Source: UBA4459 sp963776205
Lineage (GTDB): Bacteria > Bacteroidota > Bacteroidia > Bacteroidales > F082
Direction: 5' to 3'
Assembly (NCBI GenBank): GCA_963776205.1
Contig: CAVZLR010000002.1
Span: 558,001-622,000 of the forward strand
DNA: 64,000 nucleotides
Part shown: piece after piece, positions 27,913 through 36,609 of the stretch
Numbering within the stretch: position 1 is the stretch's first letter
Layout of the letters: each line of letters starts with the position of its first letter
The notes under the pieces: generated by a model
Database searches by the model: none
What the model was told of the DNA's origin: nothing
Seen by the model: the letters and a program-made list of their open reading frames with translations, nothing else
Translations under genes and position numbers: made by a program

Positions 27913-28920
27913 TTAGAAATTGAACATGCCAATCAGGTCAACAACACGAGCTGAGTAACCCCATTCGTTATCGTACCATGAAAGCACTTTCACAGTTTTT
28001 CCCTGCACCATAATGGCACTGGCATCGTAAATTGATGAATGTTCGTTATGAATAATATCTACTGATACAATCGGGTCTTCTGTATATTCCAAAATTCCTT
28101 TCATTGGTCCATCAGCTGCTTCTTTCATAGCGGCGTTGATTTCATCTTTGGAGGCTTCTGTTTTCAAATTAACCACCAAATCAACCAATGAGCCCGTAGG
28201 TGTTGGTATACGAACGGCCATACCATCCAGTTTTCCGTTTAAATCAGGAATAATCTTTCCAACCGCTTTGGCTGCACCAGTAGTTGTAGGTATCTGAGAG
28301 ACAGCTGCAGAGCGCGCCCTTCTTAAATCCGAGTGTGGTGCATCTAAAATTCGTTGATCGTTAGTATAAGCATGGATGGTGGTCATCAATCCGTTCTCAA
28401 TTCCGAAGCGGTCATTTAACACTTTCGCTACAGGAGCAAGGCAGTTAGTAGTACACGAAGCATTCGAAACACACTGATCCTCATCTCGTAACTCATTATC
28501 ATTTACGCCAAGCACGATCATTCTGTCAATCTGATCTTTGGCAGGAACTGTTAAAACAACTTTTTTAGCTCCATTTTTTAAGTGATCGCCATAACCACCT
28601 TTATTACTTTCTTTTACACGGAATATACCTGTTGATTCAACAACAACATCAGGAGTTTGTACCCATTTTATATCAATTGGCATTCGTTCAGCAGTTACTG
28701 GAATTGACCTGCCGTTTACGATCAGGTTATTTGCATCAAAAGTAACAGTACCATTAAATTTACCTTGAGTTGAGTCATATTTTAGCAAGTGCGCCAGTGT
28801 TTTTGTGTCGGTTAGATCATTAATCCCAACAACTTCCATATTCGATCTTTCTTCAACTAATTTGAATACGTTTCTTCCTATTCGTCCGAATCCGTTAATT
28901 CCAATTTTAATCTTTGTCAT
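27913..28920 (-). CDS. gapA: Glyceraldehyde-3-phosphate dehydrogenase, type I
   Basis: Oxidises glyceraldehyde-3-phosphate to 1,3-bisphosphoglycerate in glycolysis, or the reverse in gluconeogenesis. The 335-residue length is normal. The NAD site is INGFGRIGRNVF, and the active-site block SNASCTTNCLAPVAKVL holds Cys156 as the nucleophile. NDLTD near residue 34 is in the position governing NAD versus NADP preference, and the C-terminal SWYDNEWGYSARVVDL is typical. The single gene has its own candidate promoter on the minus strand and shares a terminator with its convergent neighbour. Confidence 0.98.
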   Translation of the reverse strand: MTKIKIGINGFGRIGRNVFKLVEERSNMEVVGINDLTDTKTLAHLLKYDSTQGKFNGTVTFDANNLIVNGRSIPVTAERMPIDIKWVQTPDVVVESTGIFRVKESNKGGYGDHLKNGAKKVVLTVPAKDQIDRMIVLGVNDNELRDEDQCVSNASCTTNCLAPVAKVLNDRFGIENGLMTTIHAYTNDQRILDAPHSDLRRARSAAVSQIPTTTGAAKAVGKIIPDLNGKLDGMAVRIPTPTGSLVDLVVNLKTEASKDEINAAMKEAADGPMKGILEYTEDPIVSVDIIHNEHSSIYDASAIMVQGKTVKVLSWYDNEWGYSARVVDLIGMFNF

Positions 28921-28974
28921 TTGTGTGATTTTATAAATTAAACTTTAGTCATCAATTTTATGGCTGAGATATTT

Positions 28975-28982
28975 TATCTTTG
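28975..28982 (+). promoter_or_regulatory. Candidate -7 box of the PPDK-like gene
   Basis: TATCTTTG, 67 bases before the start codon of the plus-strand gene at 29050, inside the divergent gapA intergenic region. Confidence 0.4.
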
Positions 28983-29002
28983 TTTCTCAGCTTTTAGCGC
29001 AG

Positions 29003-29010
29003 CAAAAGTA
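29003..29010 (-). promoter_or_regulatory. Candidate -7 box of gapA
   Basis: Minus-strand TACTTTTG, 82 bases before the gapA start codon. It overlaps the divergent promoter region of the PPDK-like gene. Confidence 0.4.
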
Positions 29011-29049
29011 TTAATAATAATAATGAGCATCTAGCTTATTCAGCCATAT

Positions 29050-32000
29050 ATGGAAGAAAAATTTGTATCAAAAGCCCTCGAAGCAAATCTTGCTGAAACC
29101 CGTTACAAGGACATAAAAATACTACCTGATTATCAGTCGTTTATAAACCTTTCAAAAAAGTACTACGGAATCCACAAACGTGCAAACGATTGCATTATTG
29201 AATTCCAACATCCGTTCTCCAATAAAAAATTTGTTGCCGAAGAATTGAGAAGTATCCTTTTAACGGATTTCTGGTTTTATACAGGACTTGAAAATGCAGA
29301 TGAGGCTTTGCGAATACCAGTTAACCTTATGCAGGAATTATTGGTGAACTGTAATAATCCGAAGTTAAAAGTGATGATCATCAGAACGCTCCTGGAGTTC
29401 ATTCAAACTCTTTCAAAGGATAAAAACACTCATATTTCATTAATCGAAACCTGCCTTCTGACTTTGATCAATGGATTCAAATCGGACCCAAGGAGCTTTA
29501 TTATGGCTTCAAAATACATTAAAAGGTATTTGCAACAGGAAGCCGTTCATCCTCAGTTAAAAGAGAAAATACTTACATTCACAAAAGCAGTTTATACAGA
29601 AAATATTAAATTCTGGCAAAAGAGTTCAGATATAGAAGAGTGGATTAAGCAAGAGAAAGATATACTGAAAAGTGATACTGCAACTCTAAGAAAACAAATT
29701 GGGAGCAAATGGTTTTCTTCTCTTTCTGAGCAAATTGATTCAATGTACGACTGGCAAATGTTGGTTAAGGAAATACCAGATTATGACCAGGTTGCAGAAA
29801 AATTTGCCGATGCAGTTGATCTCCTAGGTGCTTTTATAGAAAAGTTTCATTTTATTTTTTTCCTGCTTCAATTAGATGGCATGGAAGCCCACAAGGAACG
29901 ACTGATATGGAAGTTAAATAAAATGCTTCGGCATACTATTGACGAACTTGATAAAGAGCAAATACGTCCATTTGCAAATACCATTTTCGAATTTGCAGAA
30001 CCTTTAAGGGCCGAGCACGGGTCGTCTATATTAGACATGTTCCTGACTGTTGGTAAAAAGGTGATCGAATTGAATAAGGAGGGCAAAATTGATCTCGTAA
30101 GTTATTATGAGAACAAACTGATTGATTTTGGATTTGAAACGCCGGGAATGGTTTATGTAAACGAGGACTGGCAACTATCAGTCAATCAAAACCATATAAA
30201 AAACATCAGGGTTTGGCTCGAACTTATCGAATATTCCGAATCAGAAATGGAAAAACTGCTGAGCGCCCTGATCGTAAATTTACGGATTGGTGGCATTTTT
30301 ATCAGCGATACAGACCTGTTTCAGCGGGAAATAACAAAAATACTGAACTCAAATATTGCCCCTTTTTATAAAAAAGTAAAACAACTGACCCGGATTTTCC
30401 CGGTATATTTTAATGAAATTGGTGCCGAGGGTGAGATCAGGAAAGTGACAACTACCATTGATGAGATCTCTCACCGTGAGGATAAACTAATTCACTTTCT
30501 ACGTAAACAAGTACATACCGAAAGTAACAATACCTTGATTGGCCTCACATTAAAGGTATTCAAGTTTTGGCATGATGGCGATCTTGAAAACCTAAAAACG
30601 GCACTACCTCAAAATGTATTCGATACCATTGATAAAAAAAGTGTTTGGTTTGCGCCTATTCATCAGATGGTGAATAAACTGTGTAAATTAAACGACAGCC
30701 CTCCTGAAGAATTACTCGCGCTTGATGAACCAACTTTTGAAAAACTGCTTGAAAAACTGCCAAAAGATAATTCTAAAGACAAGGAAAGACTGCGCGATAT
30801 TCATTTACTATATGCTTTTCTGAAGGAAAAATATTCATTTGAAACAGTTGACATCACCGAACTACTGACCCGGTTTCCATTTATAAACGAATCAGAAATA
30901 AAGAAATTGAAAAGAGCACTCAAAGAAGAAGATTTTGAAACTTCATTGATGTTGATCTATTCGTTTATGAATCAGCTTAAAACAATAATCGTTGATCCGA
31001 AACCAAGCCAGAGTTGGGAAAATATTTACCATAAAAGGCATATTGCCATCGGAATTCCGTCCATGTACGGAGTCTATCGCGAAACCAAATTTGAAGCACT
31101 GGGACTTACCTTCAGGCTGGAAAATGTAGCCACGCGTTTAATGGAGAAAGTGGTGGAGGGCATCAACCTGAATTATATTTCGGCCAAAACCCTTAGTGAC
31201 ATTTATTTTATACTTGATTATTTCAGGGAGGGACTGGAGCTAGACGGTATTACTAATCAGAGTTTTAATGCGAATCTGAGAATGTTGAAATACAGCCTGA
31301 GTTCGCAAAGTTTCTCATTCGACCAGTATGTCAATATATTTCAGTTTATTGCTGAAGATGTAAAACGTATCCTGATCAAGTATTTCCTGAAAACTTATGA
31401 AATTCCTTTAAGAACTATTATTCCTCAATTATTCAATGGTAGCGTAAGATATACTGAAAAAGAGACCGTACAATTGGTCAATAAAGAATCCGAGAAGTTT
31501 TACAGAGATGTAATTGCCGAAGCATTTCTGATGCAACCCCTTGATAATTTTATATCAAGGATACTGGAGTCACTTAGAAACATGACTGATAACCTGCCAT
31601 CAGAAACTATTGATGAAGTGATGTCATATAATTCAAACCTGATTATCACACGTTTGCAGAAACCGAACCCATTGGTTGACAACCAGGTGTTTCTTGGCTC
31701 CAAAGCCTATCATTTAAAAAATTTGAGAATCGCCGGATTTCCAATTCCGCCGGGTTTTGTTCTAACAACAGAGATTTTCCGGCGAAGAAAAGCCATTCTG
31801 GGCCACCCTGAACTAAAGAAGGAAATGCATGACCTCATCAGAAGGCATCTTCACATTGTTGAGAAAGGATCGCGTAAGCAATTTGGAAACCCTCAAAATC
31901 CACTGTTGCTATCTGTTCGGTCAGGCTCTGCAATATCAATGCCAGGTGCCATGGATACATTTTTAAATGTTGGAATGAATGACGAAATAACGGAAAGCCT

Positions 32001-33171
32001 CAGTAAAATTCCTGGTTTTGCATGGTCAGCATGGGATTCATACAGGCGATTGCTGCAGAGTTGGGGAATGGCATTCGGATTAAGCAGGGATGTTTTTGAT
32101 GAGGTGATGGATCGCTCGAAAATTGAGTTCAAAGCAGTGCAGAAAGCAGACCTGAGTCCTGAATCCATGAAAAAAATTGCATTTGCATACAAAAAAACAC
32201 TTCAAAAAAACAACATCTATTTTGAAGAAGACCTGTTTAAGCAATTGATAACAACCGTCAATCTTGTTTTCGACTCATGGTCATCAGAACGCGCTAAAGC
32301 TTACCGTGAACATTTGGAGATTGCAGACGAATGGGGAACAGCAGTTATCGTACAGCGTATGGTTTTTGGGAATATTCAAAAAAATTCAGGTACAGGAGTT
32401 GTTTTCACACAAAATCCGAAAAAGAAAAAACATGGGGTGAACCTGTATGGTGATTTTACATTGCAAAGCCAGGGAGAGGATATTGTTGCCGGGCTTGTAA
32501 AACCGCTTCCGGTAAGCAATAGCCAGCGGTCCAACAATAACGATAAGGAAAAGACTTTGCAGGATCTTTTCCCTCAGATTTATGAGCAAATCTATAAAAT
32601 GGCCACTGAACTGATTGAAGAATACGGTTATAGCCCTCAGGAAATAGAATTTACCTTCGAATCGGAAAAGCCTGAAGATTTATATATTCTTCAAACACGC
32701 GACCTCGATATGGCCGCCTCTCAACCGGTTGAAATATTCAGTATTCCCATCGAACAAATGCAACTGGCAGGTCGTGGCCTTGGCATAGGCGGCAGCGCTA
32801 TGAATGGCAGGGTTGCTTTTGACCTGAGAGACATAGCCAGGCTTCGGAAAAAATATCCTGAAGATATGGTCATTCTGGTTCGACCTGATACAGTACCCGA
32901 CGACATAAGCATGATTTTCGAAACCGATGGATTATTAACCGGAAAAGGTGGAGCTACATCGCATGCAGCCGTTACAGCGGTTCGACTGGGTATTACTTCT
33001 GTTGTAAACTGTACCAGTTTGGAGGTTTATGAAGAAAAGAAAATGTGTCAGCTGAACAATTTTACTTTCCAGGCCGGAGATGAAATTGCCATCGACGGCA
33101 ACCTTGGAAATGTATACAAAGGTCATTACCCGATTGAAAGCGAACAAAACTATACCGATTTCAGGTATTAG
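29050..33171 (+). CDS. PEP/pyruvate-binding-domain protein: PPDK-like ATP-grasp and phospho-His domains, no PEP barrel
   Basis: 1373 residues. The last 500 match pyruvate phosphate dikinase closely: GSKAYHLKNLRIAGFPIPPG (about 883), SVRSGSAISMPGAMDTFLN (about 957), VQRMVFGN and SGTGVVFTQNP (about 1100-1120), then the swivelling phosphohistidine domain GKGGATSHAAVTA with His near 1303. The protein then ends; the C-terminal PEP/pyruvate TIM barrel of true PPDK (about 350 residues) is absent, and the next gene is hisS. The first 870 residues are alpha-helical in character and unrecognised. This domain order (unknown-ATP-His) resembles dikinases that phosphorylate something other than pyruvate, such as glucan-water dikinase or rifampicin phosphotransferase, but the substrate cannot be named. 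Confidence 0.88.
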   Translation: MEEKFVSKALEANLAETRYKDIKILPDYQSFINLSKKYYGIHKRANDCIIEFQHPFSNKKFVAEELRSILLTDFWFYTGLENADEALRIPVNLMQELLVNCNNPKLKVMIIRTLLEFIQTLSKDKNTHISLIETCLLTLINGFKSDPRSFIMASKYIKRYLQQEAVHPQLKEKILTFTKAVYTENIKFWQKSSDIEEWIKQEKDILKSDTATLRKQIGSKWFSSLSEQIDSMYDWQMLVKEIPDYDQVAEKFADAVDLLGAFIEKFHFIFFLLQLDGMEAHKERLIWKLNKMLRHTIDELDKEQIRPFANTIFEFAEPLRAEHGSSILDMFLTVGKKVIELNKEGKIDLVSYYENKLIDFGFETPGMVYVNEDWQLSVNQNHIKNIRVWLELIEYSESEMEKLLSALIVNLRIGGIFISDTDLFQREITKILNSNIAPFYKKVKQLTRIFPVYFNEIGAEGEIRKVTTTIDEISHREDKLIHFLRKQVHTESNNTLIGLTLKVFKFWHDGDLENLKTALPQNVFDTIDKKSVWFAPIHQMVNKLCKLNDSPPEELLALDEPTFEKLLEKLPKDNSKDKERLRDIHLLYAFLKEKYSFETVDITELLTRFPFINESEIKKLKRALKEEDFETSLMLIYSFMNQLKTIIVDPKPSQSWENIYHKRHIAIGIPSMYGVYRETKFEALGLTFRLENVATRLMEKVVEGINLNYISAKTLSDIYFILDYFREGLELDGITNQSFNANLRMLKYSLSSQSFSFDQYVNIFQFIAEDVKRILIKYFLKTYEIPLRTIIPQLFNGSVRYTEKETVQLVNKESEKFYRDVIAEAFLMQPLDNFISRILESLRNMTDNLPSETIDEVMSYNSNLIITRLQKPNPLVDNQVFLGSKAYHLKNLRIAGFPIPPGFVLTTEIFRRRKAILGHPELKKEMHDLIRRHLHIVEKGSRKQFGNPQNPLLLSVRSGSAISMPGAMDTFLNVGMNDEITESLSKIPGFAWSAWDSYRRLLQSWGMAFGLSRDVFDEVMDRSKIEFKAVQKADLSPESMKKIAFAYKKTLQKNNIYFEEDLFKQLITTVNLVFDSWSSERAKAYREHLEIADEWGTAVIVQRMVFGNIQKNSGTGVVFTQNPKKKKHGVNLYGDFTLQSQGEDIVAGLVKPLPVSNSQRSNNNDKEKTLQDLFPQIYEQIYKMATELIEEYGYSPQEIEFTFESEKPEDLYILQTRDLDMAASQPVEIFSIPIEQMQLAGRGLGIGGSAMNGRVAFDLRDIARLRKKYPEDMVILVRPDTVPDDISMIFETDGLLTGKGGATSHAAVTAVRLGITSVVNCTSLEVYEEKKMCQLNNFTFQAGDEIAIDGNLGNVYKGHYPIESEQNYTDFRY

Positions 33172-33182
33172 CTTCATTTTAC

Positions 33183-33190
33183 TACTTTTG
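33183..33190 (+). promoter_or_regulatory. Candidate -7 box of hisS-hutH
   Basis: TACTTTTG, 37 bases before the hisS start codon and 12 bases after the previous stop. Confidence 0.45.
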
Positions 33191-33226
33191 CCAACATAAA
33201 TCAGGTCTGTTTTTTAACTCAATTTT

Positions 33227-34591
33227 ATGGCCCAAAAATCTTCAATACCAAAAGGCACACGCGATTTCTCACCGATTGAAATGGTGCGAAGAAATTATAT
33301 TTTCAATACCATTAAAAAGGTTTTTCAAAATTATGGATACCTACCGATTGAAACGCCTGCCATGGAGAACCTTGCAACACTAACTGGTAAATATGGCGAG
33401 GAGGGTGACAGGTTGCTCTTTAAAATCCTGAATTCTGGAGATTTTCTGAAGAATCTTGACCTGCAGGATATTAAAACGAAAAAGCTAGGCAAAATTACAA
33501 CAGTAATTGCTGAAAAGGGATTAAGATATGACTTGACAGTACCATTTGCAAGGTACGTTGTACAGCATCTGAATGAAATTACTTTTCCTTTTAAAAGATA
33601 CCAGATGCAGCCTGTTTGGCGTGCTGACCGTCCTCAAAAGGGTCGCTATCGTGAATTTTATCAATGTGATGTAGATGTTATAGGTTCTGATTCACTTCTG
33701 AATGAGGTTGAATTGATTCGAATGATTGACAATGTTTTCTCAATGCTGGGTATTGATGTTACCATCAAAATCAACAACCGCAAAATATTAAGTGGTATTG
33801 CTGAAATTATCGGTGCTCCTGACAAAATAATCGATATAACGGTTGCCATTGATAAAATGGACAAAATAGGTTTTGAATTGGTAATTGAAGAATTGAAAAG
33901 TAAAGAATTGAGTGATAATGCAATTGATAAGCTCAAACCCATACTGCAGTTAAAAGGCTTGTTAAAAGAGAAATTTCCTACACTTATGGAGATTTTAAAA
34001 GATTCGGAAACAGGCCTGAAAGGTCTTGAAGAGACCATGACAGTGATGCGTTATCTGAAAGACCTTGAGCTGAAATCAAAATGGCGCCTCGACCTCACGC
34101 TTGCCCGTGGTCTGGAGTATTATACAGGAATTATTATTGAAGTAACAGCTAATGATGTTCAGATCGGAAGTGTATGTGGCGGCGGCCGTTACGATGATCT
34201 GACCGGAATTTTTGGTTTACCGGATGTTTCTGGAGTAGGTGTCTCATTTGGTGCAGATCGCATTTACGATGTGTTAAATGAATTAAACTTATTTCCGGAA
34301 GAAGTCCAGTCGTCATCAGAAGTATTACTGGTAAATTTTGGTGAAAAAGAGGCCGCGTTTTCTTTGATGATCGATAAGAAGTTAAAGGAATCCGGAATAA
34401 AATCTGAACTTTATCCTGATACTGCGAAGATGAAAAAGCAAATGAAATATGCCGATCAGAAAGACATTAAATACGTGTTACTTATAGGTGAGGAAGAGAT
34501 GAAATCAGGCGTATTTTCATTAAAAGACATGAAAAAAGGCGACCAAACAAAAGCCAATCTGGATGAAATTATTTCAATCATAAAATCCTAA
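33227..34591 (+). CDS. hisS: Histidine-tRNA ligase
   Basis: Class II aminoacyl-tRNA synthetase of 454 residues. Motif 1 region IETPAMENLATLTGKYGEEG; motif 2 MQPVWRADRPQKGRYREFYQ; the histidine-specific blocks LARGLEYYTG and SVCGGGRYDDLTG; motif 3 GVSFGADRIYDVL. A C-terminal anticodon-binding domain follows from about residue 365. The start MAQKSSIPKGTRDFSP matches the family. hutH starts 10 bases after the stop, so synthesis of His-tRNA and breakdown of histidine are probably co-transcribed here. Confidence 0.98.
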   Translation: MAQKSSIPKGTRDFSPIEMVRRNYIFNTIKKVFQNYGYLPIETPAMENLATLTGKYGEEGDRLLFKILNSGDFLKNLDLQDIKTKKLGKITTVIAEKGLRYDLTVPFARYVVQHLNEITFPFKRYQMQPVWRADRPQKGRYREFYQCDVDVIGSDSLLNEVELIRMIDNVFSMLGIDVTIKINNRKILSGIAEIIGAPDKIIDITVAIDKMDKIGFELVIEELKSKELSDNAIDKLKPILQLKGLLKEKFPTLMEILKDSETGLKGLEETMTVMRYLKDLELKSKWRLDLTLARGLEYYTGIIIEVTANDVQIGSVCGGGRYDDLTGIFGLPDVSGVGVSFGADRIYDVLNELNLFPEEVQSSSEVLLVNFGEKEAAFSLMIDKKLKESGIKSELYPDTAKMKKQMKYADQKDIKYVLLIGEEEMKSGVFSLKDMKKGDQTKANLDEIISIIKS

Positions 34592-34600
34592 TTAAAATAC

Positions 34601-36121
34601 ATGATAGAAATATATTCAATAAGTCCGGAAAAACTCACTTTTAAAGCCATATTTAATATCCTTAAAGAAGGAAAAAAAATTAGGCTTTCTGATATTGCCA
34701 TTCAGAGAATTCAAAAGTGCAGGGACTACCTAGATGAAAAAACCAAAGACAAAGAAGATCCGATATACGGGATCAACACAGGTTTTGGCGCCTTGTATAA
34801 CAAACATATATCCAAACAGGATTTGGGAAAACTCCAGGAAAACCTGGTAAAATCACATGCCTGTGGCAGTGGAGATAAAGTACCGGAAGAGATTGTCAGG
34901 TTGATGATATTACTAAAAATCCAATCCCTCTCCTATGGTCACTCAGGTGTGCAACTTTCAACTGTTCAAAGGCTGGTCGATCTGTTCAATGAAAATATCA
35001 TTCCTGTAGTATATGAACTAGGATCATTGGGTGCTTCCGGTGATTTAGCACCACTGGCACATTTGTCGTTACCACTGATTGGTTTAGGTGAAGTATATTT
35101 TAAAGGCGAAATATGTCCAACCGTTGATGTTTACAGCAAATTAGGTTGGCAGCCAATTGAATTAAAATCGAAAGAAGGACTTGCCTTGCTGAATGGCACC
35201 CAATTTATGGGCGCTTATGGTGTAATTTCATTGCTGAAAGTTTTCCGATTATCAGAATTGGCAGATATCATCGGAGCCATTTCATTGGACGCATTTGACG
35301 GAAGGTTAGAGCCTTTCATTGCTGAATTGCACCAGATCAGGCCTCATAAAGGGCAAATTCAAACAGCAGAGCGATTCAGGATTCTCCTTGAAAACAGTGA
35401 GTTGATCAATCAATATAAAGAGCACGTGCAGGATCCCTATTCATTCAGGTGTATTCCACAGGTACATGGTGCTTCGAAAGATTCAATGAATTATGTTGCC
35501 ACTGTTTTTTCGAATGAAATAAATGCTGTTACTGATAATCCCACCATTTTCCCTGATGAAGACATCATCGTATCAGGCGGAAATTTTCATGGGCAGCCAT
35601 TGGCACTGGCACTTGATAACATGGCCATCGCTGCTGCCGAATGGGGCAATATTTCAGAAAGAAGAACTTACCAGTTATTGCATGGTAAACGAGGCCTTCC
35701 TCCATTTCTTGTAGCCAACCCCGGACTGAATTCAGGTTTTATGATTCCTCAGTATACAGCAGCCTCCATTGTTAATCAAAACAAGCAACTTTGCACTCCG
35801 GCTTCCGTTGATTCGATTGAATCATCTCAGGGACAGGAAGACCATGTAAGTATGGGTGCCAATGCAGCTACAAAGGCCTATAAGGTAGTAAATAACCTGG
35901 AAAGAATACTGGCTATTGAACTTTTTAATGCAGCCCAGGCATTGGATTTCAGAAGGCCAAAAAAATCATCGCCATTCATTGAAGAATTTATTGCAAAGTT
36001 CAGAACCTATGTTGATTTCATTGAAGAAGATAAGGTGATGTACGAAGACATCAATAAATCGATTGAGTTTCTCCGTGAGGTGGAATATACCCTACCCGAT
36101 GCATTGGTGCCTGGTGTTTAA
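34601..36121 (+). CDS. hutH: Histidine ammonia-lyase
   Basis: Eliminates ammonia from L-histidine to give urocanate. 506 residues. The MIO prosthetic group forms from Ala145-Ser146-Gly147 in GSLGASGDLAPLAHLSLP. YGINTGFGALY carries the catalytic Tyr. The selectivity pair is Ser85-His86 (NLVKSHACG), usual for histidine lyases, and QEDHVSMGANA carries the Glu that contacts the imidazole in this family. It follows hisS by 10 bases. No hutU, hutI or hutG is in the window. The stop directly abuts the convergent thioredoxin-like gene. Confidence 0.93.
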   Translation: MIEIYSISPEKLTFKAIFNILKEGKKIRLSDIAIQRIQKCRDYLDEKTKDKEDPIYGINTGFGALYNKHISKQDLGKLQENLVKSHACGSGDKVPEEIVRLMILLKIQSLSYGHSGVQLSTVQRLVDLFNENIIPVVYELGSLGASGDLAPLAHLSLPLIGLGEVYFKGEICPTVDVYSKLGWQPIELKSKEGLALLNGTQFMGAYGVISLLKVFRLSELADIIGAISLDAFDGRLEPFIAELHQIRPHKGQIQTAERFRILLENSELINQYKEHVQDPYSFRCIPQVHGASKDSMNYVATVFSNEINAVTDNPTIFPDEDIIVSGGNFHGQPLALALDNMAIAAAEWGNISERRTYQLLHGKRGLPPFLVANPGLNSGFMIPQYTAASIVNQNKQLCTPASVDSIESSQGQEDHVSMGANAATKAYKVVNNLERILAIELFNAAQALDFRRPKKSSPFIEEFIAKFRTYVDFIEEDKVMYEDINKSIEFLREVEYTLPDALVPGV

Positions 36122-36457
36122 TCAGTAGAAAAGCATCCCATAAGGCCTTTGGATGCTTTCTTTCAGTTGTGGTATTGAAACGTATTTACTTTCCCTTTTA
36201 TATTCCTTGCCTTCGAAAAATATAACCAGAGTAGGGTTATTAAAAGCACCAAAGTACGCTGAAATTTCGGGCTGAGCGATTGAATTACTAAAAACTATTC
36301 TCAATTTAGGAAAGCTGTCTTTCAAGAGTTCCAAAATTTTTGGCCTCAAACTGATACACGGTGCACAATTATCATTATAAAAATAAATCAGCAGGGCAGT
36401 TTCGTTTGCTACAAGACTCTTAAAGTCTTCTAATGTTTTAGGGGCTTGATCTTTCAT
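36122..36457 (-). CDS. Thioredoxin-like protein with CAPC motif
   Basis: About 111 residues from MKDQAPKTLEDF at 36457; a TTG three codons upstream is the only alternative. The active site CAPC lies in YFYNDNCAPCISLRPKILEL, and the cis-proline loop is in NNPTLVIFFEGKE. There is no signal peptide, so it acts in the cytoplasm as a thiol-disulfide oxidoreductase. The dipeptide AP between the cysteines differs from the thioredoxin GP and may shift the redox potential. It lies on the opposite strand between two ammonia-lyase genes, and its stop codon touches that of hutH. Confidence 0.85.
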   Translation of the reverse strand: MKDQAPKTLEDFKSLVANETALLIYFYNDNCAPCISLRPKILELLKDSFPKLRIVFSNSIAQPEISAYFGAFNNPTLVIFFEGKEYKRESKYVSIPQLKESIQRPYGMLFY

Positions 36458-36554
36458 GCAGGTCAAATATTTCGAATTATCAATAATGATTCAAAAATAG
36501 CATTATCCTTTATAAATTAACGGATCTAGCAGAAATTCACATGGCTGTTTTCTT

Positions 36555-36562
36555 TAATTTTG
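36555..36562 (+). promoter_or_regulatory. Candidate -7 box of the second lyase gene
   Basis: TAATTTTG, 47 bases before the start codon at 36610. Confidence 0.35.
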
Positions 36563-36609
36563 TTTGTTTATTTTAATTTGATGTTTCTTAAATCTTAAAA
36601 TCTATTTTC

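Noticed and set aside
33661..34038. 125-residue minus-strand open frame inside hisS
   Set aside because: Low-complexity Ser/Ile-rich shadow of a conserved gene.
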